Positions 1-12,200 of a stretch of 64,000 nucleotides of DNA are shown one piece after another. The notes below the pieces were generated by a model. The model did not search any database. It worked only from the letters and a program-made list of their open reading frames with translations, and was not told the origin of the DNA. Within the stretch, counting starts at the first letter, position 1, and each line of letters starts with the position of its first letter. Location: NCBI GenBank assembly GCA_963678705.1, contig OY783212.1:5828001-5892000 (forward strand), in the 5' to 3' direction. Made by a program: the position numbers and the translations under genes. Source of the stretch: Panorpa germanica. Its lineage: Eukaryota > Arthropoda > Insecta > Mecoptera > Panorpidae.

Positions 1-699
1 ATTTAAGTGTTACATTGCGTTACATTTTCTAACTTTGATAACTTCTTTTGTGCATTTAACGATATAGAACTGTAGTATGTGTGTTTCTTACTTCAAAAGT
101 AGTGAAATTAAAACTCAAATTTAAAAAATAACTTTAGAGAAACCTAAAAATAAATTATAAAGAATAGCAGGCGGAATACTCAATTAAGTAGTACGAGTAT
201 ATCATAATAACATATCATCTTAACGTCAATTTTCTGTCTGATCTGATATATTAATAAAACATGTTTAAACTTACTTAGTTTTTGAACAGCCAGTCTAAAG
301 TTATTTCAGTTGTAAAATTCCTTGCTTACGACCGAAGTATATGTACTTGTTTAATAAAAAAATAAATTAATTTAAAATGAAGTTACATGACTTAATAAGT
401 TTAAACATTGAACGTAGTTTAAAGAGTTTTTACCGAGTAACGGCAGACTGTCAAAGTACAAAATACTACTGGCAGCGAACCCAACTTGTCTAGGTGGAAT
501 GATGCGAAGGCACGAAATGTTATACGATAAAAAACATATTGCGTACTAAAAGAAGTTTCACGTAAAAATAAAAATGTTAGAATATTAAGTTAAGAATATT
601 AAATTAATAATATAGAAATATATAGTTTATTCACCAAAGTTTATGAACCTGTTATTAATAAATACTTAAAAATGCTGCGAAGTTAAAATAAGTATGTAT

Positions 700-893
700 G
701 AACGAGATGTGTGACTAACTAGGCATGCACCAAAGTCGTTGATCGACAGTTGTGTAGCGAGAGCATTTCTCTTTCGATTGCCGCACCTCGCGTGTCTGCA
801 GACATATTAGTCTGGCAGTGGCCTTCATTTGTATTAGATCTATATTTTTGTTTTGCCGGAAAAATGGTAATTGCTTAAATAGAGCAACAAATT
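700..893. repeat. Dispersed repeat R1, inverted partial copy
   Basis: It aligns with the reverse complement of about 6840-7012. Shared blocks include AGACATATTAGTCT, TGGCCTTC-TTTGTAT and TTTGCCGGAAAAATGGTA. The family is unclassified. Confidence 0.65.
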
Positions 894-1801
894 GTCGTGA
901 AATTTCATATGAAACTTGAAGAACCATTTGTGAAACTTAACTTTTATTAAGTGCGAAAATGGTGTCGTAAATTGCACAAAGTTCTAATGTCACACCATCT
1001 GCCTTATTCGCCTGACCTTTTTTTATCTGTTCCTAAATTTTAAATTTGCATTAAAAGTTGTGAAGAAGACTTCCAGCACTGTTTTGAACAATGAAATATT
1101 CGCATGGAGCAATAGAGGAGGAGTATATATTTTAGGGGATAGTAAAATAATATACATAAATTTTACATGAAAAGTTTTACAGCCTTGGTATCGTCATTTT
1201 ATAGCCACACCTCGTATGTATAGAAAACAGATCATATTAATAACCTTTCTGTGGTGGCTCTATTCGACTTCGACAGTATTTCAATTTGTCAATCGTCTAA
1301 AGGTGGACCTACATGGGAACCGTATATGCGTTCTTTGTCGCACGACTATTTCTGTCCTTTTCTAAAAATATGAATTTGAACAGGACCGACATAGTCGGCA
1401 AAGAGTTACGGTTCAAGCATACAGTTACAACCTTATTGTACATTCCCGCATATTGTGTATTTAGTATTTCACAAATGCACCCGCTGTAATCATTGCAACC
1501 TGTCATTAGATGTTAACTAGTGTAATGCCTGTGCTTCAATTAATAGTGCCCTAAACATTACCTCTCTACGAACACAAACACGTATCATGATAAATTATAA
1601 TTTGAATGCTTTTAATAGGGATCATTATTGCAGGATGAAACATAACTCGAAATATCCTCTAATTAATTAATTTCATATAGTTAATATTTAAGTATTCATT
1701 AAATTGCACAAATAATAAACATTTTAAATTAATAAAAGCAATAAAATAGATGTAATATAGGATAGAGATGATCTTTGTAATTAGAATTAATTTAAAAAAA
1801 A

Positions 1802-1829
1802 AGACGTTTTTTTTTATATAAAAACGTCT
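1802..1829. repeat. Short hairpin, 10-bp perfect stem
   Basis: AGACGTTTTT at 1802-1811 pairs exactly with AAAAACGTCT at 1820-1829 across an 8-nt AT loop. Function unknown. Confidence 0.6.
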
Positions 1830-2273
1830 ACTAAGTTTTGTGGAAATGAACACACTCCAATAAAACACATTGTACAAAGCAATCAGCACGGGTATTATAA
1901 ATTGCAAATTCCCATTACTTTTTATATACATAGTATAATATATAATTTTACGTGTTTCCAATTAAAAACTAAAAGAAAACTGGTCAGAACGAAACGAATC
2001 AAAATTTCAAGTAAATCTTAGGTTACAGAAACATTAGTAATAAAGAAAATTATATTTAAATCAATTAATGTAGCAAAAATTTGTTGTATGAGTTGCATCA
2101 GCTACTATATTGTAATATATAAATTTATATATAAAAAAACGGTTCAATCGGATGTGAATTTTGTTACAACTACTAGTTTTCGTGTAAACTACAAACCGGT
2201 CCGTCACGGTTATTTCAAACGTATGGATGGGGCTTCACTCCCTTTCATTTGAAAAAAGGTTAATTCGTTTATG

Positions 2274-2499
2274 GCCCAGTCATTTAAGCTTAAATTAGGT
2301 AAGAATCTCGGAATTCGAGATACCCAGCTGTAAGTCTGTAAATACTTGTATATTGACACCCTAAAGTTGTCTCAAAACCTACATATGGTTTATACACCCT
2401 ACCATATGTAGGTTTTGAGACAACTTTAGGGTGTCAATATACAAGTATTTACAGCTGGGTATCTCGAATTCCGAGGTGAACTTACTATAATGACTGGGC
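2274..2499. repeat. Long near-perfect palindrome (hairpin or fold-back element)
   Basis: The left core 2307-2389 and right core 2401-2475 are exact reverse complements over 75 bp, apart from one 8-bp insertion in the left arm, with an 11-nt loop at 2390-2400. Pairing extends outward, with gaps, to GCCCAGTCATT (2274-2284) and AATGACTGGGC (2489-2499). The lack of substitutions implies a young structure or active conversion. It lies in what should be arrestin intron 4, so the pre-mRNA would fold into a long hairpin. It could be a fold-back MITE or a source of hairpin RNA. Confidence 0.9.
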
Positions 2500-5400
2500 T
2501 ATTAATAGCAATGAGGAAAAGCAAGTTTTCATATTCGCGACACGTTTTTAGAATGATGTCATTCAGTTTGGCAGGATGGAACGACCGTGAGTAGCCGGCT
2601 TTATGTCCACGCCACATATATTATATCTATAATCTGGTATACCATCTGATGTTACGTTTAACGTAACCTAGTGGGCGGTGATAACTTCAAAGAGTGGATT
2701 CTATATACCATGGTCGCTTTGTAATTTAGTTTTACATACGCTGCCACAGCGGGCATCTGTCTGTACCTCTTTAAAGCTGCACTATACAGCGCTGAGCATA
2801 TTGTTTAATTAGATATGATAATTTAATTACTTAAAATATGGATCTATCAACTTTAAATACAAGTTTTCTCATTTAAAAATAACTTTACTTTAAAACTGCA
2901 TGGTATGTGTTCAGTGACACAACCGTATCTATTTATTATGTCATTTAATTAAGTACTGAATGCTATCCTCTTCAATCTGCTGAAGGTAGTCCTGTCTTCC
3001 ATTAGGTTGGTCATTAATGTATTTGGATGGTTCACAAATCGGTCTTTGTATTTAACCATTCAAGTTTTAATTTCTTGTCTCACTGTAGGTATGGCAAGAT
3101 CGTGGTGCAGTTTTTCGTTTGTAATATACCATGGTGCATCTTCAATCATGCATGATTATTTTGATGCAGTTGAAGACTGCAAATGCAAGTAATTAAGCTT
3201 TGATATGATGCCAGTACCATTCATTCATTTGTTTTTTACGAGAATTAATAGGTTATATACATTAGTAATATATTTATTTTAATAATAATAGTAATAATAA
3301 TATAAATGTCTATTTTATTAATTGACGACAACCAATAATCTTTTAAGGTTATATTATGTAATTTGAAAAACTCTACGATTACGGTTTTGTCACGTATTTA
3401 TGATATTAGATTTTCTCGTATAATCGAAAAAGGGTTCAAACGATAATGTGCCACCTACGCACAAAAAAACATATGTATTTTTTCCAATCATCAAATTGCA
3501 ATTGAGAACTTTTGAAAACAACCATTACAAATAAATAAGGCTAGTCTTTCTGAAGTACTATTTCAAGATCTGTATGTTTCAAGCAACGTTTACGTCAGTG
3601 ACGTAGAGTTAAGGACGATCTTTAAAATATTGTCGTAGTACGTAATCTTAGTACTTCAAATTAAACCTTTGTACAATTCGGTTTTTTTGGCATGGCTTCT
3701 AATTGGAAAAAAGAGTAAGGTAGATTAACCAAATAACGCCCAGCTAAGGGTTTTTTATTTAATATTTCAACAAAGGTTACCAGTGAAATGAAAACTATGA
3801 ATATTTTTAATAAAACATATATATTTCTATTGGAGAATTGAGTTTAGAATATTAAATGATAGAATTTTCCAAAACAAATCGAAGCAATAAACATTTTTAT
3901 TAAATATAATCAGTTGCAGCCTCTAGGACAATTGAAATACGTATCTTCCTTAGCCATACCCACAGTTCATGATACTTAGACATGGTACACAGCCATACCC
4001 AGCCATACAGTTCATGATCATTTTTTGGCTCTTGCCGAATTCAGCATTAATTAGCTAGATATTTCGGGATGCCTTTTCCAAAATAGTTTTAGCAAGCTAT
4101 TTCGTTTCCACTATTAAACTGCCCACTGTACGTGTAATATGGGCCTTATTAAGCACAACTCCACTATATGTTCGCACATTTATGCTAAATAATTTACACT
4201 GAAAGCAATGGATTTTTTAAAATAAATTATGAAATATAAACACATTTACTTATGTTAAAGCTATTAAATAAAGAGCTTGTGCACCACTTTGCAAATAGCT
4301 TCATCTTATTACCTAATAATAAAATCGCAACGCGCGTCACTTCCATTTCTTATATTGCACCTTGATTAAACTAACGCATAGCCGGAAACAGTAGCAAATG
4401 TAACAAATGACTACACACCCTGTCTTCTCCTATCCACTAGCTTTTATGTGTATCTAGTTAGCATCAGGTGGGCGTTATTTGAGTGACCTACCTTACATAA
4501 AATTTAAAAAACTCTAATTTTTTTCCCGGAATTTGTTTTAAATTCTACGCCAATGCCTTCAATCATTAACGTACGAGTACCTTAGCCTTTTCCTTCAATC
4601 TCAGAACTACTCACTGTGGCTTTTTCCTTTCTATTTTCTGTCTCTTTCACACACGGTCTACAATACTCAATCAATTTACTCAGGTCGCAGCTCCCCCGCA
4701 GCAGAGGGATTTGTCATCAGTCTTGACTCGTCAGTCGGTCCATTGTTTCTTTATATTAGCGTCGTAGTTTGTTATTTTTTCTTTTTATTTTTCTTTCTCT
4801 ACATTTTGTACTACAATAGCTACATACATCTTTATGTATCAAAGGAGATGATTTTTTACAAAAAAAAAAAAACAACATTTTTATTGTTTTATATTTTTAT
4901 AGAATAATATTATATATGAAAAACTATCTGAATATATGTATGGTAATATGAGAATGCAAGAGAGGGCAGCAGCTGTAGCCGGCACCACAACTAGCTACTT
5001 TATCTCGCTATGTGGAAAACTCGTATATGACATAGTTTGCTTTTATTTTTTTATTTACAAATAGTATATGGAGTTACAAAAAAATACTTGATGCAAAAAC
5101 TCTTTTGTTATTCTGGACGGGATGCAATAAATAACGAGCAGAATTTATTATCTATTATTTATCTTTATCAATGTAGTGTAGTTTTTGTATCAATGATATA
5201 TAATAACAATAAATTGTAGGATCTATTTTTTGAAACGATCATTCAATTTAATTAAAGTGCATTTTGAATTAATTGTATTGTTTTATATTAGTGATAATTT
5301 CTTCTAAAAATTATAGTGAAAATAAATTATTATGGTGAGCGTCCACTGTAGAAAAAACATTGCAAGCTGACAAGGCGTTGCATTTTTGAATGAAATGTGG

Positions 5401-6519
5401 AAGAAAAGCAATAGGCACGCACAAGCTTCCTCAGCATTAATTCTGACTTCTTACAAAATATGTCTACCTCTTCTGTCTGTTATCTCCTTCCTTTTTTCTC
5501 CTTTCTCCGAATTTGTGATATGAATATAACGGGTAGACAAATTGATGTAAATAGAGATGCTCTTCTTTTTAGTTTCTATAACTCAATATCAGAAAAAGAA
5601 AATTTATTTTCCTATCTCCTGCTATTCATCTCATTTAAATTTATATATATTTAATTAAATATACATTTTATATTTACATTTCATATCATTATAAATTGTA
5701 GAATTTTTTTTTGCTAAAAGTTGTGTTCTCATATTTTCAAAAAGATATATTTTAATACGTAAACTAGTAGTATTGGTATTTCTACAGCAACAACAAAATC
5801 TCAAGATTAGTACCGTGCACATGCAAGAAAATGTACCATGCATATATGGTATAACCCTCTATAAAACCTGCACAGAAAATAAATGAGAAACGAAGCGGGT
5901 ATCGCAACTGCAACAAAGTGGATGTGCCCACACTGCCCATAGTGCCCACACACCCACAGTTCTACATAAACAAAATAGAGTTCTCCTTTACTCTATTTTC
6001 CTTTAGGTATTCATTCAATGGTAATATTTGTGCATGGAAGCTCATAAAAATAGAAAACCCTATTTGCAGCTAAGTGTATAACAACTACAACTACATTGAA
6101 CGATAGCACGTGTTATTCGCAGACATGAAAATGAATATACGTACAGTACATACGTATGTGGTATTGTAAAAAGGAAATGTAGTATCTACACAACCCTTTA
6201 CCGCGTTCCTCCTTCCCCGCTTCCTCCAGTCGGTTTCCCAGTTTCACTTAGCGGCATTGTTTATTTACATGCTCAAGTTATGTTATTTACTTAAACAAAC
6301 TGAACGAATCATGTTACGTACTAGAGTGGTGTGCAATGTGTACGACATGTTGCCAACATTTTGTAGATGTACGAAATATAGATAATGTGCATTGTCTTTA
6401 TGAGTCGTAACAAAAATAAAACTCACATTCACATGAACTACAGTATATCCGATATTTACATTCGAAAATGCTAATATATTACGATTATTGAAAATAGTTG
6501 AGATGATGAGAAACAGGGA

Positions 6520-7012
6520 GTGTTTTTCAAACGCAGGGAGCAGTAACAGTGACAGAGACAGATATATCTTGTTTCTTTTTCTATGATATTCTGTAAAATT
6601 AAATTGGAATTCTACTAAATAAATATTCTCAAATGTAAAAGCAACAACTATATCTCCATTTAAATGTATAATGTTGGAAAGAGAAGAATATTCTTATGAA
6701 AAGATTCTGGCAATTTTTTTTCATATGTGACATCTATCTGATATCTGAGTGAAAAAGAATTGACTTCTTGACTGGTACTTTACCTATCTATGCCATTCCA
6801 CCAAATGTGGGCTCCTAGATGAAAGTCTTCTTGTGTGAGTTCGTTTTTATGACAAAGCACCTACCATTTTTCCGGCAAAGCAACAAAAAGATCTTATACA
6901 AACGAAGGCCATTATATACTGTAGACTAATATGTCTACAGACAATCGGAAGAAAAGAGTTTACGCTACACAGCTGCAGGTTGTAGGACTTTGGCGCATGT
7001 CTAGTTTCACAC
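6520..7012. repeat. Dispersed repeat R1, longest copy
   Basis: Its left part (6530-6810) matches 21397-21548 in the same orientation, sharing CAGAGACAGATATAT, AAATGTAAAAG-AACAAC and CTATGCCATT. Its right part matches 700-893 inverted. Termini and class were not determined. No coding capacity was seen. Confidence 0.6.
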
Positions 7013-9109
7013 ATCGTTGAGGATATTAATCGATGTTATAAATTAGATGAATATCGTTTCTTTTTTTTAAAAAATATATGGAATTAAGTGAAAATAGAAG
7101 ATGAGAGTTGTGACACATTTCTAGTGAGTGGAAGTCAGAAATAAAATCACTGTACTAAGCTTTTGCAATCGATTTGAAATTGTAAGAATGGGTAGGAAAT
7201 ATTTAAACGGCGTAATAATCTGAAAATGAACTTGTTTAGCTTCAAGAAACGATGATCTTTTGACCATAAATTTAGAAGTCATTTAACAAATCTATTTTCT
7301 ACGAAACTACTAATATGTATAGATAATCTATTTAACTTTGATAATAACCAAACTCTCCCGTGGAACATCCTGCATAATATAGAATTCCGTGGCTTCATTA
7401 CTCTCCTCCCGTTTATATTCCGTAGAGATATTACACAAAAAAAAACATACTCGTAACCTATTAATAACAGTATGCAAATAAGCTTATGTAATTTACATTT
7501 TTGTTTACCGTTGTAGCTTTTTATTTATCGTTCCTACGAATATAGTTCTGAATGATAAAATATGACCGAAGCTTTTTAAATCAGACAAATTTGTATTTTT
7601 AATAATACATTTTCCTAGTAAATATTTCAAAAGTATTTTATTGTATAAAATACTGTCTGGTTGGAAGCTTCATTTGGAGATTTTTAATTCTTTAAAAAGC
7701 ACTAAGAGTTCAAGGTTAATTGACTGTTTGTCGCTTTTTAATCTACGTTAAAATAATAAATAAAGCTTAATTATATTCAAGCTCGAAAAACCTTTTCACA
7801 AGACTTGTATCTGAGCTTCTGAATATATCTGCTTTTAAGTACAACTAATCCTCGTTTTACACGGTTTCGAAACAACACGATTCACAAAGAAGAACAAATA
7901 ACCTTTTTTGCAGAAATTATTTGTTTTAACGCGAATTCCAAAATAATTCAAATTTTTTACGATTTTTTCCAAAAATGTTTCGTTATTTTTTATCTTGTAA
8001 ATGTAATAAAGTATATTTAGTATATTAAAGTATGTTAAAATAATTCATCACGGCTAGTAATGATGATTAAATTACGTTATTTCTGGGTATTTGTTTAGGA
8101 TTAGGTTTCAGTTGTTCAATGGAATTGTTATAAATTTAAGTATGGGGAATTGTCTAAAATATTGTATATACAACGGATGTTATTCTCGTTAAAATAAACT
8201 TTTTTATTTCTAATTGAGTCATATAGTTACAACTCGGTATTATATTAATGAACACAGCAGAGTTCCAAGAAATACTCTTGTAATGTTTTATATCAATAAA
8301 AGAGCTAATCTGCTTCAGCAACAATTTCTCAGAGATACGTTAAGCAAAGTTTCACCATGTAGAAGTCATGTTGATAAAGCTTAAAGTGGCTCAGTTACTT
8401 TATGTACAAAAGCTCAAATGTTTACAGAGCTTAGTAAATATAATGTTAAAATTTATAAGCTTTTGATAACGCACAATTTATGTTAAAGATAACGTTATCG
8501 TAAACGTCTCATAATTATGCTGAAATTATTAGGAGCTATTTACATTTCTCTGTGTGATATTTTATTTTAGTAAATAGGTCATTTTGTCATAAGGTATGTT
8601 TGTTTTTACATTGATTGGTAACTGGCTTGGCTAACATGCTTGATCGTTTATATGTGCTAAGAAAATAGTTGGTGGTTGGTGTACGCGGCTCGAAGTTCGG
8701 CTTGACGATCGCTGTCAACACAAGCCGAGCGCCGACATGTTTTTATATGTATTACAGAACGGTGTATAGGGAATAGAGACCACTTTGTACTTAAGAAGCA
8801 AGGAGGAACTTGATAAAATTTGAGGATATTAATTCTTCCATTAAGAAAAATTTTATTCGCTAAACTATACTATATTATACTATAACTATACTATATTATT
8901 TGTATTTGATAATTTTGTTTAACAAACATGTAATGGTCGCGTCATTTGCTTGTTAACAACTGATGTTGGCCAATTATTGGAAACTGAGAGTGTGCAGAAT
9001 TCGTGGCCGAGCTTTACATATTCGAGTGCATGTGAGAGCTTTTATTTTTATATACACTGCTATTTTGAAATACATATTAGCAAAATATTAATAAATTTCT
9101 AATTCTTAC

Positions 9110-9227
9110 CTGCAATGAATTTGGATTTTCGGTTGGTGCTTGCTTTGGAGGCCACAATTGAGCTAAACACATAACTGCCTCATTACAGAAGCGTAGTCCC
9201 ATAACTTCTTCATCTTCTCTGCCATAT
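9110..9227 (-). CDS. Arrestin exon 4 (YGRED motif)
   Basis: The exon has 118 bp, an acceptor reading CTTATTTCAG and a GTAAG donor. It encodes residues 82-120: YGREDEEVMGLRF, then CNEAVMCLAQLWPPKQ and a linker ending in NPNSLQ. YGRED followed by (V/M)xGL is diagnostic of true arrestins as opposed to the looser alpha-arrestins. It ends on a codon boundary. The expected next exon (a KLG-x-NA-x-PF-type motif) was not found further left. Confidence 0.93.
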
Positions 9228-12200
9228 CTGAAATAAGAAGTACATTTCTGAACTATATTTTGACTACTATTAATGTTTTTAACAGTTATGTCATTGACGA
9301 TCTCCTACTAGCACTGATAATTCGGATGGGTGGGATTCGGATAATAGGATGGGGCTGGATGGGTGGGGATGGATATATATTTGTATATATATATTTATTT
9401 ATATGTGTGTGTGTGTATGACATTACAGCCTAATAAATATTTGACTATACTTAGATTTTAATCTACTTAACGTTATAACACTCCCAACCCCAGATAAATA
9501 TAATGGTTTTCGTCAAACTCTCTGCTACTGTGCTATCGCACCGTCGTTTTATTTATACGTCACTTAAAGCAGGGTTGTGCGGTACTATGATGTAAAGGGG
9601 CGGTCGGATACGGCGGTACTAACCATTCAATAATTAAAAATCTGTACGTTGCGTAGTTTTTCTATATTAAAATAACTGAATTACTTTATATCCGAAACTG
9701 CATGCAATTTTGACACATATCGTTTTATAGTTGGTTCTATCTAAAAATCGTATGAATTTGCCAACAGTGGTGCGATCTATATGTCATCCTACGAACTACA
9801 ATGATCTGTTATACGACTGTAACATATTTGTAAATATCGTAAATAGCAAGAATGTTGGCTAAGCTCAACCCAAAATTAGAAATGCTTTTGATTAATTTTA
9901 TTCGTTATTTGCTATTTGCATTGACATATTGCTTTTCACTAATATTTAAAGACAAAACAGAACATACAAACAATTACAAATAGATAACATTTTTTTTACG
10001 TTACAAATTGTTAACCAATTAATATAAAGCTATAAACTTACCTAAATGTGAGTGTGATCTGACCGTAAACTTTCTTATCTTCCACGAAATCAGGTTCCGC
10101 CAGCAGTACCCCTCTTAACGGTTGCATAGTACCATCTTTAGATATCAATTCTCTTGATGATAAATACAACGTCAACTTATTGTTTGGCGATGATTTTTTA
10201 AACACCCTGTAACAAAAGATAATATAATATTAATGTTGTGAAAAACAATTTCAAATGAGAAAAATATTTATTATATTTTATTGAATAATCCAACAATTAT
10301 TCAGATTTGTTATGCAAATATTTTCTGAAAAAAATATGATTTATGTCTCCACTGTGATTTCAACAAACTACTTAAAGCATTTATCAGTGTCAGTTGGGAG
10401 TGACAGAAGAAAGTGAAGGGGAAGGGGATACGGATACGGAAGGGAGTGAAGTTAGCGAATCTGGAACAGCCAGAAATTATTTATTTAATGACGTTTGTTA
10501 GATTATGTGACGTATAATGCGATGTGATTTTATAAAATAATATATGTCATAGTATATGTGCACAGGTACAGAATAGGTTGTGTCATCTAAAATTAATTAC
10601 TTAACACTCATTTACTGTTTTATGTGGTATTTATTTCGAAGTTTCTTGGACACTTGCGCATATTTAACGTCCATTTGGCGATGTCTTCCCATCGCCTAAT
10701 TTATCTAATAATTTCACAGTAACGTGTATTTGCATATCATTTTTAGTTGACTTACTATATATGAGTAATTTTATTTATTCCTGAGCATAGTTTTAGTTCA
10801 TTATCCATTGCCTGATCAAGAGTGAAGTGAATGGAGCGGTCGTTCTATTAGCCGAATTAGGAAATGTACCAAGAGCAAAATTTGAACATGACACTATTTT
10901 CTGTTTGAACAATTGATATATCTGAGGCTGAGTTTACAAACCTAGTCATTAACCAGGAAATAAATGGTCCTTAGGTTTTTATATGTTTTCAGTATCAAAA
11001 AGTCTACAAACTATATTATAAAAGAGAAATGGCATTTCATAAAAGGGAAAGAGGTAGAAATTGGTTGTGACGCCGCGAGCCGACGTATTTTTAATAAGGG
11101 TATTAAATTACTATTTTAATTGTTAATATCTTTGGTAATATTCTTACCGGACTCTTATTAAAAAATAATACGAATATATATATATATATATATATATATG
11201 GTAGAGTTTTATAGAAAGGAAGACATAGTTGACAACCCCATTGAATTGGGTATTCAAGGTGAGATGCAGATATAAATATCAATGGAGTGATGGAAAATTA
11301 CACGATAGAGGTCACGTTATACTAGGTGATAAGTACATCTCTTTTAATATTGGAAGAGAAAATGGTGGAGTTCGAAGTACATAAGTACAAAGAATTTAAT
11401 GGTATATGCTAGTATATATTATTAAGTTTTCGAGATATCGACGCTTGTTCAGTTAAAAAGACTTTTTTTTAAATTCTATTTAAAATTTCCCGCGCTTCTT
11501 AAGACCTCGGTCCTTTTCGGGCCACATTCCATATCCTGTCAATAATCAAGCACACCGGCGGCGTAGCGTTCTAAAAAGTGTTATACCCCTAAAACCACTG
11601 CTAAATTTATCTCTATTTCTTAAGATGATTGAGAATAGCTAGATACAAGATAGCAATACATAATTTAAAGTTGTCAATGTAATCTACATAACTACTAACA
11701 AAATATAACTCTTTCTACTTTCAAATGTAGCAAAGTTACCGATGTTTTCAATATCTCTTACATTCTGCAACCCTTATTTTACATAAAAACTATTTAATTC
11801 CATTTGAAAGATTTATTTATATAAAACAAAACTTTACAATCATTGTTTGCAAATATTACTAAGAGAATGAAAGAAACATTTAAATTTAAGCCTTTTGTGT
11901 TCTGTATCACGAAAATGAAAATCTTTTCATGGAATTCATTCGTGCCGTCATAATTATGTAAAACACATTACACGCTCACGTTAAATCTTCAAAGAGAATT
12001 TCTACGTCTATAAATAAACTTTTGTAATACCTTTGTAGATGCTTTTCCTTAATTTAATAATTTCATTTGTTCGAAAAATTATTTTAAGTTACTTTGCGGG
12101 GATTCAGAATATTCAAAGAGAAATTTAAATTTGATGGGTGTTATTTATTTTCTAAATAATTTTGTTGCATACGATGTAAGACATATAAAGACTAATTGAC

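Larger units (their letters stand above)
1..9109 (-). other. Probable arrestin intron 4 (partial), gene-less
   Basis: The stretch follows the GTAAG donor of exon 4. No exon continuing the arrestin fold was seen on the minus strand, so it is probably intron running off the window. It holds a small hairpin near 1802-1829, the long palindrome at 2274-2499 and two copies of a dispersed repeat. About 2500-6500 and 7020-9100 show only AT-rich sequence with no motif I recognise. Confidence 0.55.
9228..10041 (-). other. Arrestin intron 3
   Basis: The intron has 814 bp between a GTAAG donor and a TTTCAG acceptor. It contains a GT/TA-rich simple stretch (9370-9417) and a terminal fragment of the palindromic MITE family (about 9688-9800). 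Confidence 0.8.

Noticed and set aside
2426-2617. 63-codon minus-strand ORF.
   Set aside because: Most of it is one arm of the long palindrome.
1-9109. Further arrestin exons.
   Set aside because: No minus-strand segment with splice sites gave the next conserved arrestin motifs.
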